45,808 bases of DNA, from NCBI RefSeq assembly GCF_001558155.1, contig NZ_LOAS01000033.1:1-45808 (forward strand). The letters are read 5' to 3'. Of the stretch, positions 15,948 through 24,072 are shown one piece after another (position 1 is the first letter of the stretch; the number at the start of each line of letters is the position of its first letter). Under the pieces are notes generated by a model. The model did no database searches. It saw only the letters and a list, made by a program, of their open reading frames with translations, and was not told where the DNA came from. The translations under genes were made by a program, and so were the position numbers. This stretch comes from Aliiruegeria sabulilitoris. Lineage in GTDB: Bacteria > Pseudomonadota > Alphaproteobacteria > Rhodobacterales > Rhodobacteraceae.

Positions 15948-16364
15948 CTAAAGTTCTTTCCCAAGGCGATCCAAAGATATCAATGAGAGCGGTTTCTGCC
16001 TGGGCATCCTGGCGCAAGCAGCCCGGTGCCAGTCCGCGCGCCATGCGCGGGCAAAAGACGCCACGCGCCCGTAGGAGCCATCATAGCCAAGCTTCACCAG
16101 ATCAGCATGCATCTGCTTCACAGTTCGGCGTTCCTTGCGCGGCTGGCGTGTCTGCGCAAGCAGCCAGGCCGAAAGACGATCCGTATAGGGATCAAGCTTG
16201 CTCGGCCGCGATGGCGTCTTGAACTTCGGCTCCACCGCGCCCTCACGCAGATACTTTCTGATGGTGTTGCGAGACAGGCCCGTGCGCCGCGAAATCTCGC
16301 GGATTGGCATTTTGTCACGCAATGCCCAGCGTCGGATAACACTCAAAAATCCCATGTCGATCAC
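15948..16364 (-). pseudogene. istA: IS21-family transposase IstA, N-terminal fragment
   Basis: The N-terminus carries the IS21 helix-turn-helix (MPIREISRRTGLSRNTIRKY) and the following segment up to ARAWRADWHR. Homology ends there at about 16026, and the last about 25 residues look foreign. An intact IstA is roughly 400-500 residues, so the DDE core is missing, and no istB is nearby. Confidence 0.8.
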
Positions 16365-16468
16365 TCCATATCTCCCCGACCGAAACCGTCAGGGCAACGT
16401 GTTCACATGGGTCAATTCTCAGTGGAAATTTGAGGGGCTACCGGGTCACTTCTCAGCGGAAATCAACA
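16026..16468 (-). mobile_element. IS21-family element, remaining left end
   Basis: The fragment comprises the istA 5' part and the element terminus. The terminus is placed at 16468 because the minus strand there begins TGTTGATTTCCGCTGAG, a TG-starting end followed by the multiple terminal repeats typical of IS21 (listed separately). The other end is lost. Confidence 0.7.
16409..16463 (-). repeat. Two 21-bp direct repeats at the IS21 end (transposase-binding type)
   Basis: Copies at 16409-16429 and 16443-16463 share GGGTCANTTCTCAGNGGAAAT with two mismatches and a 13-bp spacer. IS21 ends normally carry such repeated IstA-binding sites. Confidence 0.75.
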
Positions 16469-17008
16469 CTCGATGGGGCAAAAGTCGCTACCGATCGCAG
16501 CGCACGCATACATTCAGGTCGACTTCTTGAAAAATCCAATGACTGCCAAAAGGATCACCGCACCGACCGTAGCGGTTACGATAGACCCGACAAGACCGTA
16601 AAAGGACAAGGTGGACACGGTCACCGGCATGTGCGCGCATTGGGGGGATAACCCAGTCGACGTTCTCCACCCGCAAGAAGTCAGGTTGGCCTTTGGAGAA
16701 GGGCTTGACGACGCCGACGATGATGACAAGACCGATAGCGCCGAAATACGCATTCGAATGCGCATTTGCCTCCTGTCGAAGGGGAACGAACAAAACTCCC
16801 TCCCTACTGCCGGGGCGAAGTGTAGTAATACTACACTTTTCCGATGCGGGTCGGGCATCCCTCCCTGCTGTTGAAGGGGAACGGGCAAGCAGGGCATTCC
16901 GGGCAAGGGCGCGTCGGACCGACTCGGAAAGCGATGTCTATTCTACACACTCAAGGCACACACGCTGTCGCGTCAGGTCGTGTGTATTTCACCTAAGTCA
17001 TTGAAAAG
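16469..17008. other. 540-bp gap without a convincing gene
   Basis: The region between the IS21 end and tRNA-Ser holds only overlapping short frames. One minus-strand peptide (16514-16630: SFYGLVGSIVTATVGAVILL then AVIGFFKKS) is a plausible transmembrane segment and may be the tail of a small membrane protein truncated by the IS21 insertion, but no start or family can be supported. The rest looks degenerate. Confidence 0.4.
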
Positions 17009-17098
17009 TGGCGGAGACGAAGGGATTCGAACCCTCGAGACGGTTTCCCGCCTACTCCCTTAGCAGGGGAGCGCCTTCGACCACTCGGCCACATCTCC
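17009..17098 (-). tRNA. tRNA-Ser (anticodon GCU)
   Basis: The 90-nt class II tRNA folds fully. Acceptor GGAGATG pairs with CGTCTCC (one T-G pair), discriminator G73, and the 3' CCA is encoded. The anticodon stem CTCCC/GGGAG encloses CTGCTAA (anticodon GCT). There is a long variable arm and a T loop TTCGAAT. It reads AGC/AGU serine codons. tRNA-Ser genes are frequent integration sites, and here the gene lies just right of the IS-rich block. Confidence 0.97.
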
Positions 17099-17467
17099 GT
17101 CGACCCGTCTATCGAGGCAGGCTCAGAGAAACAAGGGCTTTTTGGTCGTCGTGGACGTGATCGCTGTTATCCGTTGTTTTTCGTGGAGTTCTGCGAAAAT
17201 CGCGCGAGTTGTGCGCCGTTTCGGCGCAAGACGAGCACAGTGCGTTTCGGCGGAATGTCCAGTTTCGAGGAAGAAGTGAAGCCCATTGTCGCCGTTGGTG
17301 TTTCAACCGCCGCTAGCCTTGGGGAACCATTTCTTTCAAGGACCGGGAACCGCATGGGCGCGATAGATGTTGCGGCATAACTCACCCGATGATTTGACAA
17401 GGGGCCGGGCCGTGGTCACCGTGGCCCCCACGCCTCTCTGAATCCCTTTCTAGACAGGACAAGAAGA
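17099..17467. other. Divergent intergenic region, no gene seen
   Basis: The 369-bp stretch lies between tRNA-Ser (minus) and the agmatine deiminase gene (plus), so it should hold the promoters of both. A TTGACA at 17395-17400 is a possible -35 box, but I see no convincing -10 partner. Short frames here look random. Confidence 0.4.
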
Positions 17468-18559
17468 ATGGCAAAAGTTTGCAAAACCAAGCCAGCCGCA
17501 GATGGCTTCGACATGCCGGGCGAACACGAACCTCATGCCGAGATCTGGATGGCCTGGCCCGAGCGCAGCGACAATTGGCGCGATGGCGCCAAGCCCGCGC
17601 AAGGGTGCTTTGTCGAGGTCGCCAGGGCAATCGCCGAAGTGACGCCGGTCACCATGGCGGTCTCCGCGGCTCAGTACGAGAATGCGCGCGGCCGGCTTCC
17701 GGAGAATATCCGCGTGGTCGAAATGTCGACCAATGACAGCTGGATGCGCGATATCGGCCCGACCTATGTGACGAATGGACAGGGCGAGCGTCGTGGCATC
17801 CAGTGGGACTTCAACGCCTGGGGTGGTCTTGTGGACGGGCTCTATTTCCCCTGGGACAAGGACGATCAGGTCGCTGGCAAGATCTGCGAGATTCTGCGCG
17901 ATGACAGCTACAAAGCGGGGATCATCCTCGAAGGTGGTGCGATTCACACCGATGGCGACGGCACGCTCTTCACCAACGAGGAATGTCTGCTGCATCCGTC
18001 GCGCAACGCCAACATGAGCCAGGACGAGATCGAACAGGTTCTGAAGGACAATCTCGGGGTCGAGAAGGTGCTATGGCTGCCCGAGGGTCTGTTCAATGAC
18101 GAAACCAACGGCCATATCGACAACCTGATGCATGTCGTGAAACCCGGCGAGGTGATCCTCTCCTGGACCGAAGACACACGGGACCCGCAATACGAGATCT
18201 CGCAACGGGCCTTCGCGTTCCTGTCCAACGCGACAGACGCGAAGGACCGCACCCTCAAGATCCACAAGATACACATACCGGGCCCGCTCTACCTCACCGA
18301 GCGGGAAGCCGCAGGCATCGACATGTCGGACGGGATGGAGCGGGAGGCCGGCCAGCGACTGGCCGGTTCCTATGCCAATTTCCTGATCACCAACGGCCGC
18401 ATCATCATGCCGCTGTTGGACCCGAAATGGGACGATCCGGCCCGCCAGGTGCTGCAGGCGGCGTTCCCGGAACACGAGATCGTCGGTGTCGCGGCGCGTG
18501 AGATCCTGCTCGGTGGCGGCAATATCCACTGCATCACGCAGCAGGTGCCGGCGGTTTGA
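17468..18559 (+). CDS. aguA: Agmatine deiminase
   Basis: 363 residues, the normal size for the family. It hydrolyses agmatine to N-carbamoylputrescine and ammonia in the cytoplasm, a step from arginine to putrescine. The family's guanidine-group-modifying fold is indicated by WMAWP near the N-terminus, NDSWMRDIGP, LEGGAIHTDGDGT, ETNGHIDN and the C-terminal GGGNIHCITQQ with catalytic Cys355. The start follows an AGGACAAGAAG ribosome site. No N-carbamoylputrescine amidohydrolase gene adjoins it. A hairpin terminator (18586-18618) follows, shared with the convergent symporter gene. Confidence 0.95.
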   Translation: MAKVCKTKPAADGFDMPGEHEPHAEIWMAWPERSDNWRDGAKPAQGCFVEVARAIAEVTPVTMAVSAAQYENARGRLPENIRVVEMSTNDSWMRDIGPTYVTNGQGERRGIQWDFNAWGGLVDGLYFPWDKDDQVAGKICEILRDDSYKAGIILEGGAIHTDGDGTLFTNEECLLHPSRNANMSQDEIEQVLKDNLGVEKVLWLPEGLFNDETNGHIDNLMHVVKPGEVILSWTEDTRDPQYEISQRAFAFLSNATDAKDRTLKIHKIHIPGPLYLTEREAAGIDMSDGMEREAGQRLAGSYANFLITNGRIIMPLLDPKWDDPARQVLQAAFPEHEIVGVAAREILLGGGNIHCITQQVPAV

Positions 18560-18585
18560 GCCCCGAAATGACCTGAGCCACAATG

Positions 18586-18618
18586 AAAAGACCGGACGAC
18601 AACGCCCGGTCTTCTTTG
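18586..18618. terminator. Bidirectional hairpin terminator between aguA and the symporter gene
   Basis: AAGACCGG (18588-18595) pairs perfectly with CCGGTCTT (18606-18613) around a 10-nt loop. It is flanked by A-rich sequence on the left and CTTT on the right. It lies in the 78-bp gap between two convergent genes, as expected for a terminator used from both sides. Confidence 0.75.
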
Positions 18619-18637
18619 CATGGACCTTTGGAGCAGG

Positions 18638-20065
18638 TCAGTTTGTCGGCATCTTCCAGGCTTCGTGGTCGATGTCGAGATCGGCGTAATCGTCCGGGTT
18701 GAGTACCGGGCGTTCGATCCCCGCTTTGAGCTGTGCCTGGAAGTCGCGCAGTAGGCGCATGGCAACCGGGAAGAGCATCATGATCGCCAGCAGGTTGACC
18801 AGCGCCAGAATCCCCATCATCGGATCGGAGAAGAAGAAGACGGCCGTCGCGGCGGGTGCTGTCGCGCCGATGAACACGATGCCGATGATCGCGATTCGAA
18901 GGATCAGGATCGCCACGGGCTTCTCCGACAGGACGGTCATCGCGTTCTCGCCCAAGTAGTAGTTGTAGATGATCGACGAGAAGGAGAAGAGCAGGATCGC
19001 CCCGGTCAGGAAATATTGCACCCATCCGCCCAGATGCGAGACCATGGATTGCTGGGTCAGCGCCACGCCATCAATGCCTTCGGCGCCCGGCACGTAGACA
19101 TCGCCCAGAAGGATGACGAACGCGGTACAGGAGCAGATGATGATCGTGTCGATGAAAACCGAGAAGCTCTGGGTGATACCTTGGCTGATCGGGTGTCTGA
19201 CCTCTGCGGTTGCGGCGACGTTCGGTGCCGAACCGAGGCCGGCCTCGTTCGAAAACAGACCCCGGCGCATGCCCTGCGCAATGGCCGCTCCCATGCCGCC
19301 GCCGACGGCTTCTTCAAAGCCGAAGGCATTGGCCACGATGTCATATATCACACCCGGTACCGAGGTGATGTTCAGCAGGATGACGATCAGCGCCATGCCG
19401 AGATAGCCGACGGCCATGATCGGAACGACCACATCTGCGGTCTTGGCGATCCGGTGGATGCCCCCGAAGATGATGATGCCGGAGACGGCGGCGAGCGCGG
19501 CACCGGAATAGAGCCGGTCGATCCCCATGCTGTCCTTGATCGCGCCGGCAACGGTGTTGCCCTGGAAGGCGTTGAAACCGAGGCCGAAGGCGGCGATCAG
19601 GCAGATCGCGTAGACGATGGCCAGCCAGCGGTATTCCTCACCCAGTCCATGCAGGATCGAGCGGGCCGGGCCACCGCGATATTCGTTCTCGCCCGTCTTG
19701 CGCTTGAAGAGTTGTGCGAGCGAGCATTCCACGAGGCTCGTGGCCATGCCGATCAGGGCAACCGCCCACATCCAGAACACCGCTCCCGGGCCGCCAAGGG
19801 TGATGGCAACCGCGACGCCCGCGATATTGCCACCGCCCACGCGTCCGCCAACCGAGACCAACAGGGCCTCGCGGGCCGAGATCTTGTTCGGGTCGGCCGA
19901 CTGGTTGGAGTTCGACAGCACGCGGAACATGCGCTTGAAGAACCGAAACTGGACAAAGCCAGTGGTGATCGTGATGAACAGACCGAATACGACCAGGATG
20001 GGGATCAGTGACCACCCCCATGTCAGGTCGCCGATCTTTCCGAAGATAAACTCTAGAAAACCCAT
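18638..20065 (-). CDS. Alanine/glycine:cation symporter family transporter (AGCS)
   Basis: 475 residues with about ten hydrophobic segments. The AGCS signature GGGNIAGVAVAITLGGPGAV is present near residue 98, followed by FWMW. The N-terminal TM region (ITTGFVQFRFFKRM) and the later segment MRRGLFSNEAGLGSAPNVAA are also typical. Members import small neutral amino acids with Na+ or H+ across the inner membrane. The precise substrate cannot be read from the sequence. It converges on aguA and lies downstream of ansA on the same strand, with a 297-bp gap (20066-20362) in which I see no gene and which probably contains its promoter. Confidence 0.93.
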   Translation of the reverse strand: MGFLEFIFGKIGDLTWGWSLIPILVVFGLFITITTGFVQFRFFKRMFRVLSNSNQSADPNKISAREALLVSVGGRVGGGNIAGVAVAITLGGPGAVFWMWAVALIGMATSLVECSLAQLFKRKTGENEYRGGPARSILHGLGEEYRWLAIVYAICLIAAFGLGFNAFQGNTVAGAIKDSMGIDRLYSGAALAAVSGIIIFGGIHRIAKTADVVVPIMAVGYLGMALIVILLNITSVPGVIYDIVANAFGFEEAVGGGMGAAIAQGMRRGLFSNEAGLGSAPNVAATAEVRHPISQGITQSFSVFIDTIIICSCTAFVILLGDVYVPGAEGIDGVALTQQSMVSHLGGWVQYFLTGAILLFSFSSIIYNYYLGENAMTVLSEKPVAILILRIAIIGIVFIGATAPAATAVFFFSDPMMGILALVNLLAIMMLFPVAMRLLRDFQAQLKAGIERPVLNPDDYADLDIDHEAWKMPTN

Positions 20066-20362
20066 TTCTGTTGTCCCTCTTTATGCTTTCGGTGCAATCC
20101 ACACTGGATTGTACAGGCCAGCTGCGGCAGAGGGCGGATTTCCCTTTTCTTGGCAGGATTTGCCCCATGCGGATCGCTGGAATACTTGCGTCAGGTAGAA
20201 AGAAAAACCTCGTGTTTTGCGGCCCGCCGCATGGCTTCAGGGTAAGTAGTTCATTTCACAAGTCAATCGCCAAACTCTGCTGCAGGTTCGGGGACAATGG
20301 GACGCAGATCGGCCGGGGACCGGAAAAGCCAGAAGCGCATGCCGGAGTGATATTGCCGTGCT

Positions 20363-21313
20363 TCAGGTGGTCATTTCTCCGCACTGGCTGGCGGCGAGAT
20401 AGGCGCGGCGCGCTTCGAAATCCGTGAATTTCGTCAGGCTGAACTGCATCTTGGCGAAGGCCATTTCCGGGCTCATGTCCCGGCCGTCGACAACGCCGGT
20501 GTCTCGCATGACCTTGCCGGCGGCATAGGTGCCCAGACGCATGCCGCCTTCGGGGCATTGGCTGACCGCGACGACCGGCACCTGCTTTTGATAGGCGCGT
20601 GCAAGGGCCGCGCGCAGCTCCGGTGTATCGGGGGCCGTTCCGGAACCGAAGCAGCGCAGCACCAGCCCGTCGCAGTTTTCCGCCGCAAAACCCACCAGGT
20701 CGGCAGAGGGGCCGGGCGTGACCGAGAGCATCCCGACATTCTGCTCACGCAGCTCGATCAGGCCGGGCGTCCTGGCCGCAACAACCGGCGGCTCCGCGCT
20801 CGGCACGTCCCTGAAGGCGTCGAATGCATGGGAGTGGGATTTGCGGATCCGCGCGCCGTGCAGCAGGTGGCCGGCGAACTGAACCTGTACGCCCGGCGCG
20901 GCATCGCGGACCACGCTGAGCGCGTCGAAGAGGTTTTTCTGCCCGTCATTGCCCTCCACGGTCAGCGGCAACATGGAGCCCGTCACGATGACGGCCTTGC
21001 GAAGCCCCGGCAGCGAGAGGCACAGAGCGCCGGCGGTATAGGCCAGCGTGTCGGTGCCGTGGGTCACCACGAAGCTGTCGAAATCATCGCGTGCCTCGAA
21101 GATCGTGCGCGCGACGCGGGTCCAGTCGCGCGGCGTCGCCTGCGCGGAATCGATCAGCGGGTCCAGTCGACAGACCTTGACCGGCGTTGTCACGCGCCCG
21201 TCATCGAGCAGCCTTTGCACCTCGCCTTCGACCACGCCGATACGGGGGGCGAAACCGTCCTCGGTACGGTCCATCCCGATCGTCCCGCCGGTGTGGATCA
21301 ACAAGATCGACAT
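20363..21313 (-). CDS. ansA: L-asparaginase
   Basis: 316 residues, matching cytoplasmic type I-like asparaginases; no signal peptide. It hydrolyses asparagine to aspartate and ammonia. Both catalytic motifs are present: HTGGTIGM with nucleophile-type Thr11, and THGTDT with Thr87/Asp88, plus a lysine in the expected later region (HGARIRKSHSHAFDAF). It lies 46 bp after the module protein at 21360-22706 on the same strand, so the two may share a transcript. A glutaminase side activity cannot be excluded. Confidence 0.92.
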   Translation of the reverse strand: MSILLIHTGGTIGMDRTEDGFAPRIGVVEGEVQRLLDDGRVTTPVKVCRLDPLIDSAQATPRDWTRVARTIFEARDDFDSFVVTHGTDTLAYTAGALCLSLPGLRKAVIVTGSMLPLTVEGNDGQKNLFDALSVVRDAAPGVQVQFAGHLLHGARIRKSHSHAFDAFRDVPSAEPPVVAARTPGLIELREQNVGMLSVTPGPSADLVGFAAENCDGLVLRCFGSGTAPDTPELRAALARAYQKQVPVVAVSQCPEGGMRLGTYAAGKVMRDTGVVDGRDMSPEMAFAKMQFSLTKFTDFEARRAYLAASQCGEMTT

Positions 21314-21359
21314 CCTGCCTCCGTGGTTACCGATACGCGTTCTGGCTCGTTTCCCGCGG

Positions 21360-22706
21360 CTACTTGCAGGAAATCACCGCGTTTCCGAACACTTTCTTGC
21401 ATAGCCGCCCCTTGTACCAGAAATAGCCCGGCGGTGTTTTGGCGCGGCCGGAGGATTTCTTGGTGGCGGCCCGTTCCGTTGCTGCGGCCTCGACCTTGGC
21501 CTTGTTCGCGTCATCCAGCAACCAGGCCTCGTAGGCGGGGTTGGATTGCTGCAGGAAGGCGGTCATCTGCGGCTGGTCGAGATAACCGGTTGCGGGAATG
21601 CCGGCCGCTGCCTGCCATTGGGACAGCGCTTCGCGGGTGCCATTGCCCGGAACGCCGTCAATGCCGCGTGGATTATAGCCCATCGCGGTGAGCCGGGCCT
21701 GCAACTCGGCCTTCTCCCGGCGGGAGAGTTCGAGCGCATCCTGCGTGTCCTTGCTGGCGGCCACCCAATAGGCCGGAGCGATGATTGCGGCTTCGGAGGT
21801 TGTGGGCGCGGCCGTTATCGGGGCGCCGGACGTGTCCACCCGCTCGACGCCATCGGCGGTGGCAGCGATCCTGTAGCTACCGGCAGCTCCGGCGGCATAG
21901 GGCGAACAGCTATCCAGCGCCGTGACGAGGGTGATGAAAAGCTGCCGCGCGCTGGCGGAGGGCGCCACCGGTTCCAGCAGCCGGGGCATGGCCGCAACCT
22001 GTCCCTGGCCGTCGATATCGACCTCGACAATGACCCGTTCGCCGCCGTCGGCACCTTGGGTGCTGACATAGCAGTTCCCGACACTGCGCAGGCTTTCCGA
22101 AACCATCGTCTCCGGGTCTGCCGTGGCAGGGGCGGAAGGCGGCGCGATGACGGGGAAAGCGCTCGTGGCCTGTCCGCCAGAAGCCGTTGCCGAAGTGGCG
22201 GGGGCAGTGTCCTGTACCATCGGAATTACCGGGAAGGCCCCCGTGGTCGGGCTTTCCGCCGCCCCTTCGGTTTGCGCCGCTGTGCCCGGCGCCATCGGGA
22301 TGACCGGGAAAGCCGCATTTGCCGTACCGGCCGGTTCGGGTTGGCCGGTCTGCGGGGGCGGGATGACGGGGAAGGCGGGGGCTGCGTCTGCCGTTGGCAA
22401 GGTGGCGATCTCGGCATCGAGGCGGGCCACGTCCAGCCCGTCGATCGTGTCCTGGATGAGCACGCGAACGGACAGGTCGGAGGCCGGGAATTCGGAAATG
22501 ATCCGGTCCAGGATCTCGCGTGCCTGCCGCAATTGCGCGGCTTCTGAGGTGTCATAGGGGGCAGCCGTGGCGTCCACCAGCGTGCGGGCCTGCTGAAAAA
22601 GCGATTCCGGCGTTGTCGTCTGGGCCCAGGCGAGACTGGCCTGAACCGTGCACGCCAAAGCCAGAAGCCCGGACCGCATCATTCCACGTTTCGCGTTCCG
22701 ATCCAT
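21360..22706 (-). CDS. Exported module A-B-C protein, detached paralog of the 10-13.8 kb cluster
   Basis: 448 residues from ATG 22706, preceded by AGAGGAT/GGAGGAAGG; longer in-frame starts lack a signal peptide at the N-terminus. The signal ends AWAQ at 29. Module A: 33-103 (PESLFQQARTL... DRIISEFPASDLS ...GLDVARL). The linker (111-188) repeats AFPVI four times. Module B: about 209-284, with Cys212 and Cys267 (CYVS... DSCSPY). Peptidoglycan-binding domain: about 334-398 (LQARLTAMGYNPRGIDG). The end, PPGYFWYKGRLCKKVF..SCK, nearly matches that of the 12136-13758 protein. It is probably a periplasmic wall-bound protein. It sits outside the IS-bounded cluster between metabolic genes, so it may be the ancestral copy. 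Confidence 0.88.
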   Translation of the reverse strand: MDRNAKRGMMRSGLLALACTVQASLAWAQTTTPESLFQQARTLVDATAAPYDTSEAAQLRQAREILDRIISEFPASDLSVRVLIQDTIDGLDVARLDAEIATLPTADAAPAFPVIPPPQTGQPEPAGTANAAFPVIPMAPGTAAQTEGAAESPTTGAFPVIPMVQDTAPATSATASGGQATSAFPVIAPPSAPATADPETMVSESLRSVGNCYVSTQGADGGERVIVEVDIDGQGQVAAMPRLLEPVAPSASARQLFITLVTALDSCSPYAAGAAGSYRIAATADGVERVDTSGAPITAAPTTSEAAIIAPAYWVAASKDTQDALELSRREKAELQARLTAMGYNPRGIDGVPGNGTREALSQWQAAAGIPATGYLDQPQMTAFLQQSNPAYEAWLLDDANKAKVEAAATERAATKKSSGRAKTPPGYFWYKGRLCKKVFGNAVISCK

Positions 22707-22844
22707 ATCCTCTGCCTTCCTCCCGAATTGCCGGCCTGCGGTTCTTCGGGTCACTTGACTGAACAAATCATTCTCATTCGACACCCGTCATACGATACCA
22801 GCCGTCCGGTTGTCGCCAACCAATTGCTGTATGCGTCAAGCGTA

Positions 22845-23966
22845 TTATATTTCCGTGAAGCTGCAATTTGGCGGTACCAGAACGAAATTCCCCAGATGCG
22901 TTTTCTTCAGGAATTCCCGCTGGGCCTCCGCGATCTGGTCGAGCGGGTAGACACCGGCCAGCAACGGACGGATTTCGCCGCGCTCGATATAGCCGACCAG
23001 ATTCGGAAAGACGGGCGCGTCCCAGGCTGTGCAGCCGATGAGCGTGATGTCCTTGAGATACATATCCCGCATGTCGAGGCTGACGATGGGGCCGGCAATC
23101 GCGCCCGAGGAGACATAGCGACCGCCGCGTTTCAGCAATTTGAGCATCTGCGGGAAATTCGGGCCGCCCACATTGTCCACGATAACATCGACCGTGCTAT
23201 CGCCCAGCGTGCCGACGAGGTCGTCCTTTCGGTCCAGAACGATCTCGGCACCAAGATCGCGCAGCAGATGGGCCTTGGCCGCGCTGGTGATCGCCGCCAC
23301 CCGCGCGCCGCGCCGCTTGGCGAGTTGCACCGTCGCGGAGCCCACACCGCCGGACGCCCCGGCCACCAGCACGAGATCGCCCGGCCCGACAGCCGCGCGC
23401 TGCAGCATGTTTTCGGATGTGCCATAAGCGCAGGGAATGGTCGCAAGTTCCGCATCGGACCAATCGCAGTCCACGGCAAAGACCTCGCTTGCCGGAACCT
23501 TCACAAATTCGGCGAAAGCACCGTCGAAATCCGAGGCCATCCAGACATTTTCCATATCGTCGAAGCCGTTCGGACGCATACAGGCCCGCACCAGAACCCG
23601 CTTGCCGATCAGCTCCGCGCCCGCGTCGCCGCCGGCCTGCACAACCTTGCCGCAGCAATCGGTCCCCTGGATCAGCGGGAACGGGGTCGCGGCGCTCCAG
23701 CCGCCATCGGCCTTCTGCTCGGCGCTTGCTTCCTGAACTGTCGCCGCCGTGCTGGTATCGGTTGTCACGCTCGACGAGTACCAGCCCAGCCTTGTGTTGA
23801 TCTCCGTGTTGTTGACGCCTGCCGCCAACACCCGGATCAGCACCTCGTTCGGTCCGGGGACGGGAACCGGCACCGCGCGGTAATCGAGCTTGTCATAGCC
23901 ACCATTGCCGGTGGTCACGACGGCCATCATGGTAGCGTTTGCGGCGCGGGATTGCTGTTTGTCCAC
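22845..23966 (-). CDS. Zinc-independent alcohol dehydrogenase / quinone-oxidoreductase-like MDR protein
   Basis: 373 residues from GTG 23966, preceded by GGAAGGAA at a 6-nt spacing; the longer upstream frame has no such site and overlaps the neighbouring gene. It has the GroES-like N-terminal part (VLIRVLAAGVNNTEINTRLG) and the NADPH-binding motif AGASGGVGSATVQLAKRRGA. The four-Cys structural zinc loop of true zinc alcohol dehydrogenases is absent. An insertion rich in Ser/Thr/Ala (about 85-115) precedes QGTDCCGKVV. It probably reduces quinones or activated alkenes with NADPH. It lies 106 bp downstream of the DUF3604 gene on the same strand, possibly as part of that operon. Confidence 0.87.
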   Translation of the reverse strand: MDKQQSRAANATMMAVVTTGNGGYDKLDYRAVPVPVPGPNEVLIRVLAAGVNNTEINTRLGWYSSSVTTDTSTAATVQEASAEQKADGGWSAATPFPLIQGTDCCGKVVQAGGDAGAELIGKRVLVRACMRPNGFDDMENVWMASDFDGAFAEFVKVPASEVFAVDCDWSDAELATIPCAYGTSENMLQRAAVGPGDLVLVAGASGGVGSATVQLAKRRGARVAAITSAAKAHLLRDLGAEIVLDRKDDLVGTLGDSTVDVIVDNVGGPNFPQMLKLLKRGGRYVSSGAIAGPIVSLDMRDMYLKDITLIGCTAWDAPVFPNLVGYIERGEIRPLLAGVYPLDQIAEAQREFLKKTHLGNFVLVPPNCSFTEI

Positions 23967-24072
23967 GGCTTGTTCCTTCCGGGTAAGCGCAGGGTCCCTC
24001 CAATGGTAGCCTGCCCTTTTCCGGATGAACACCGTCCCGGCGACTGTCGCGCCGCCGGGCTGGCCGGTCGCG

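Noticed and set aside
16514-16630. GlsB/YeaQ-type small membrane protein
   Set aside because: Only the last TM-like segment resembles the family; the upstream part in other frames does not, so the gene cannot be supported.
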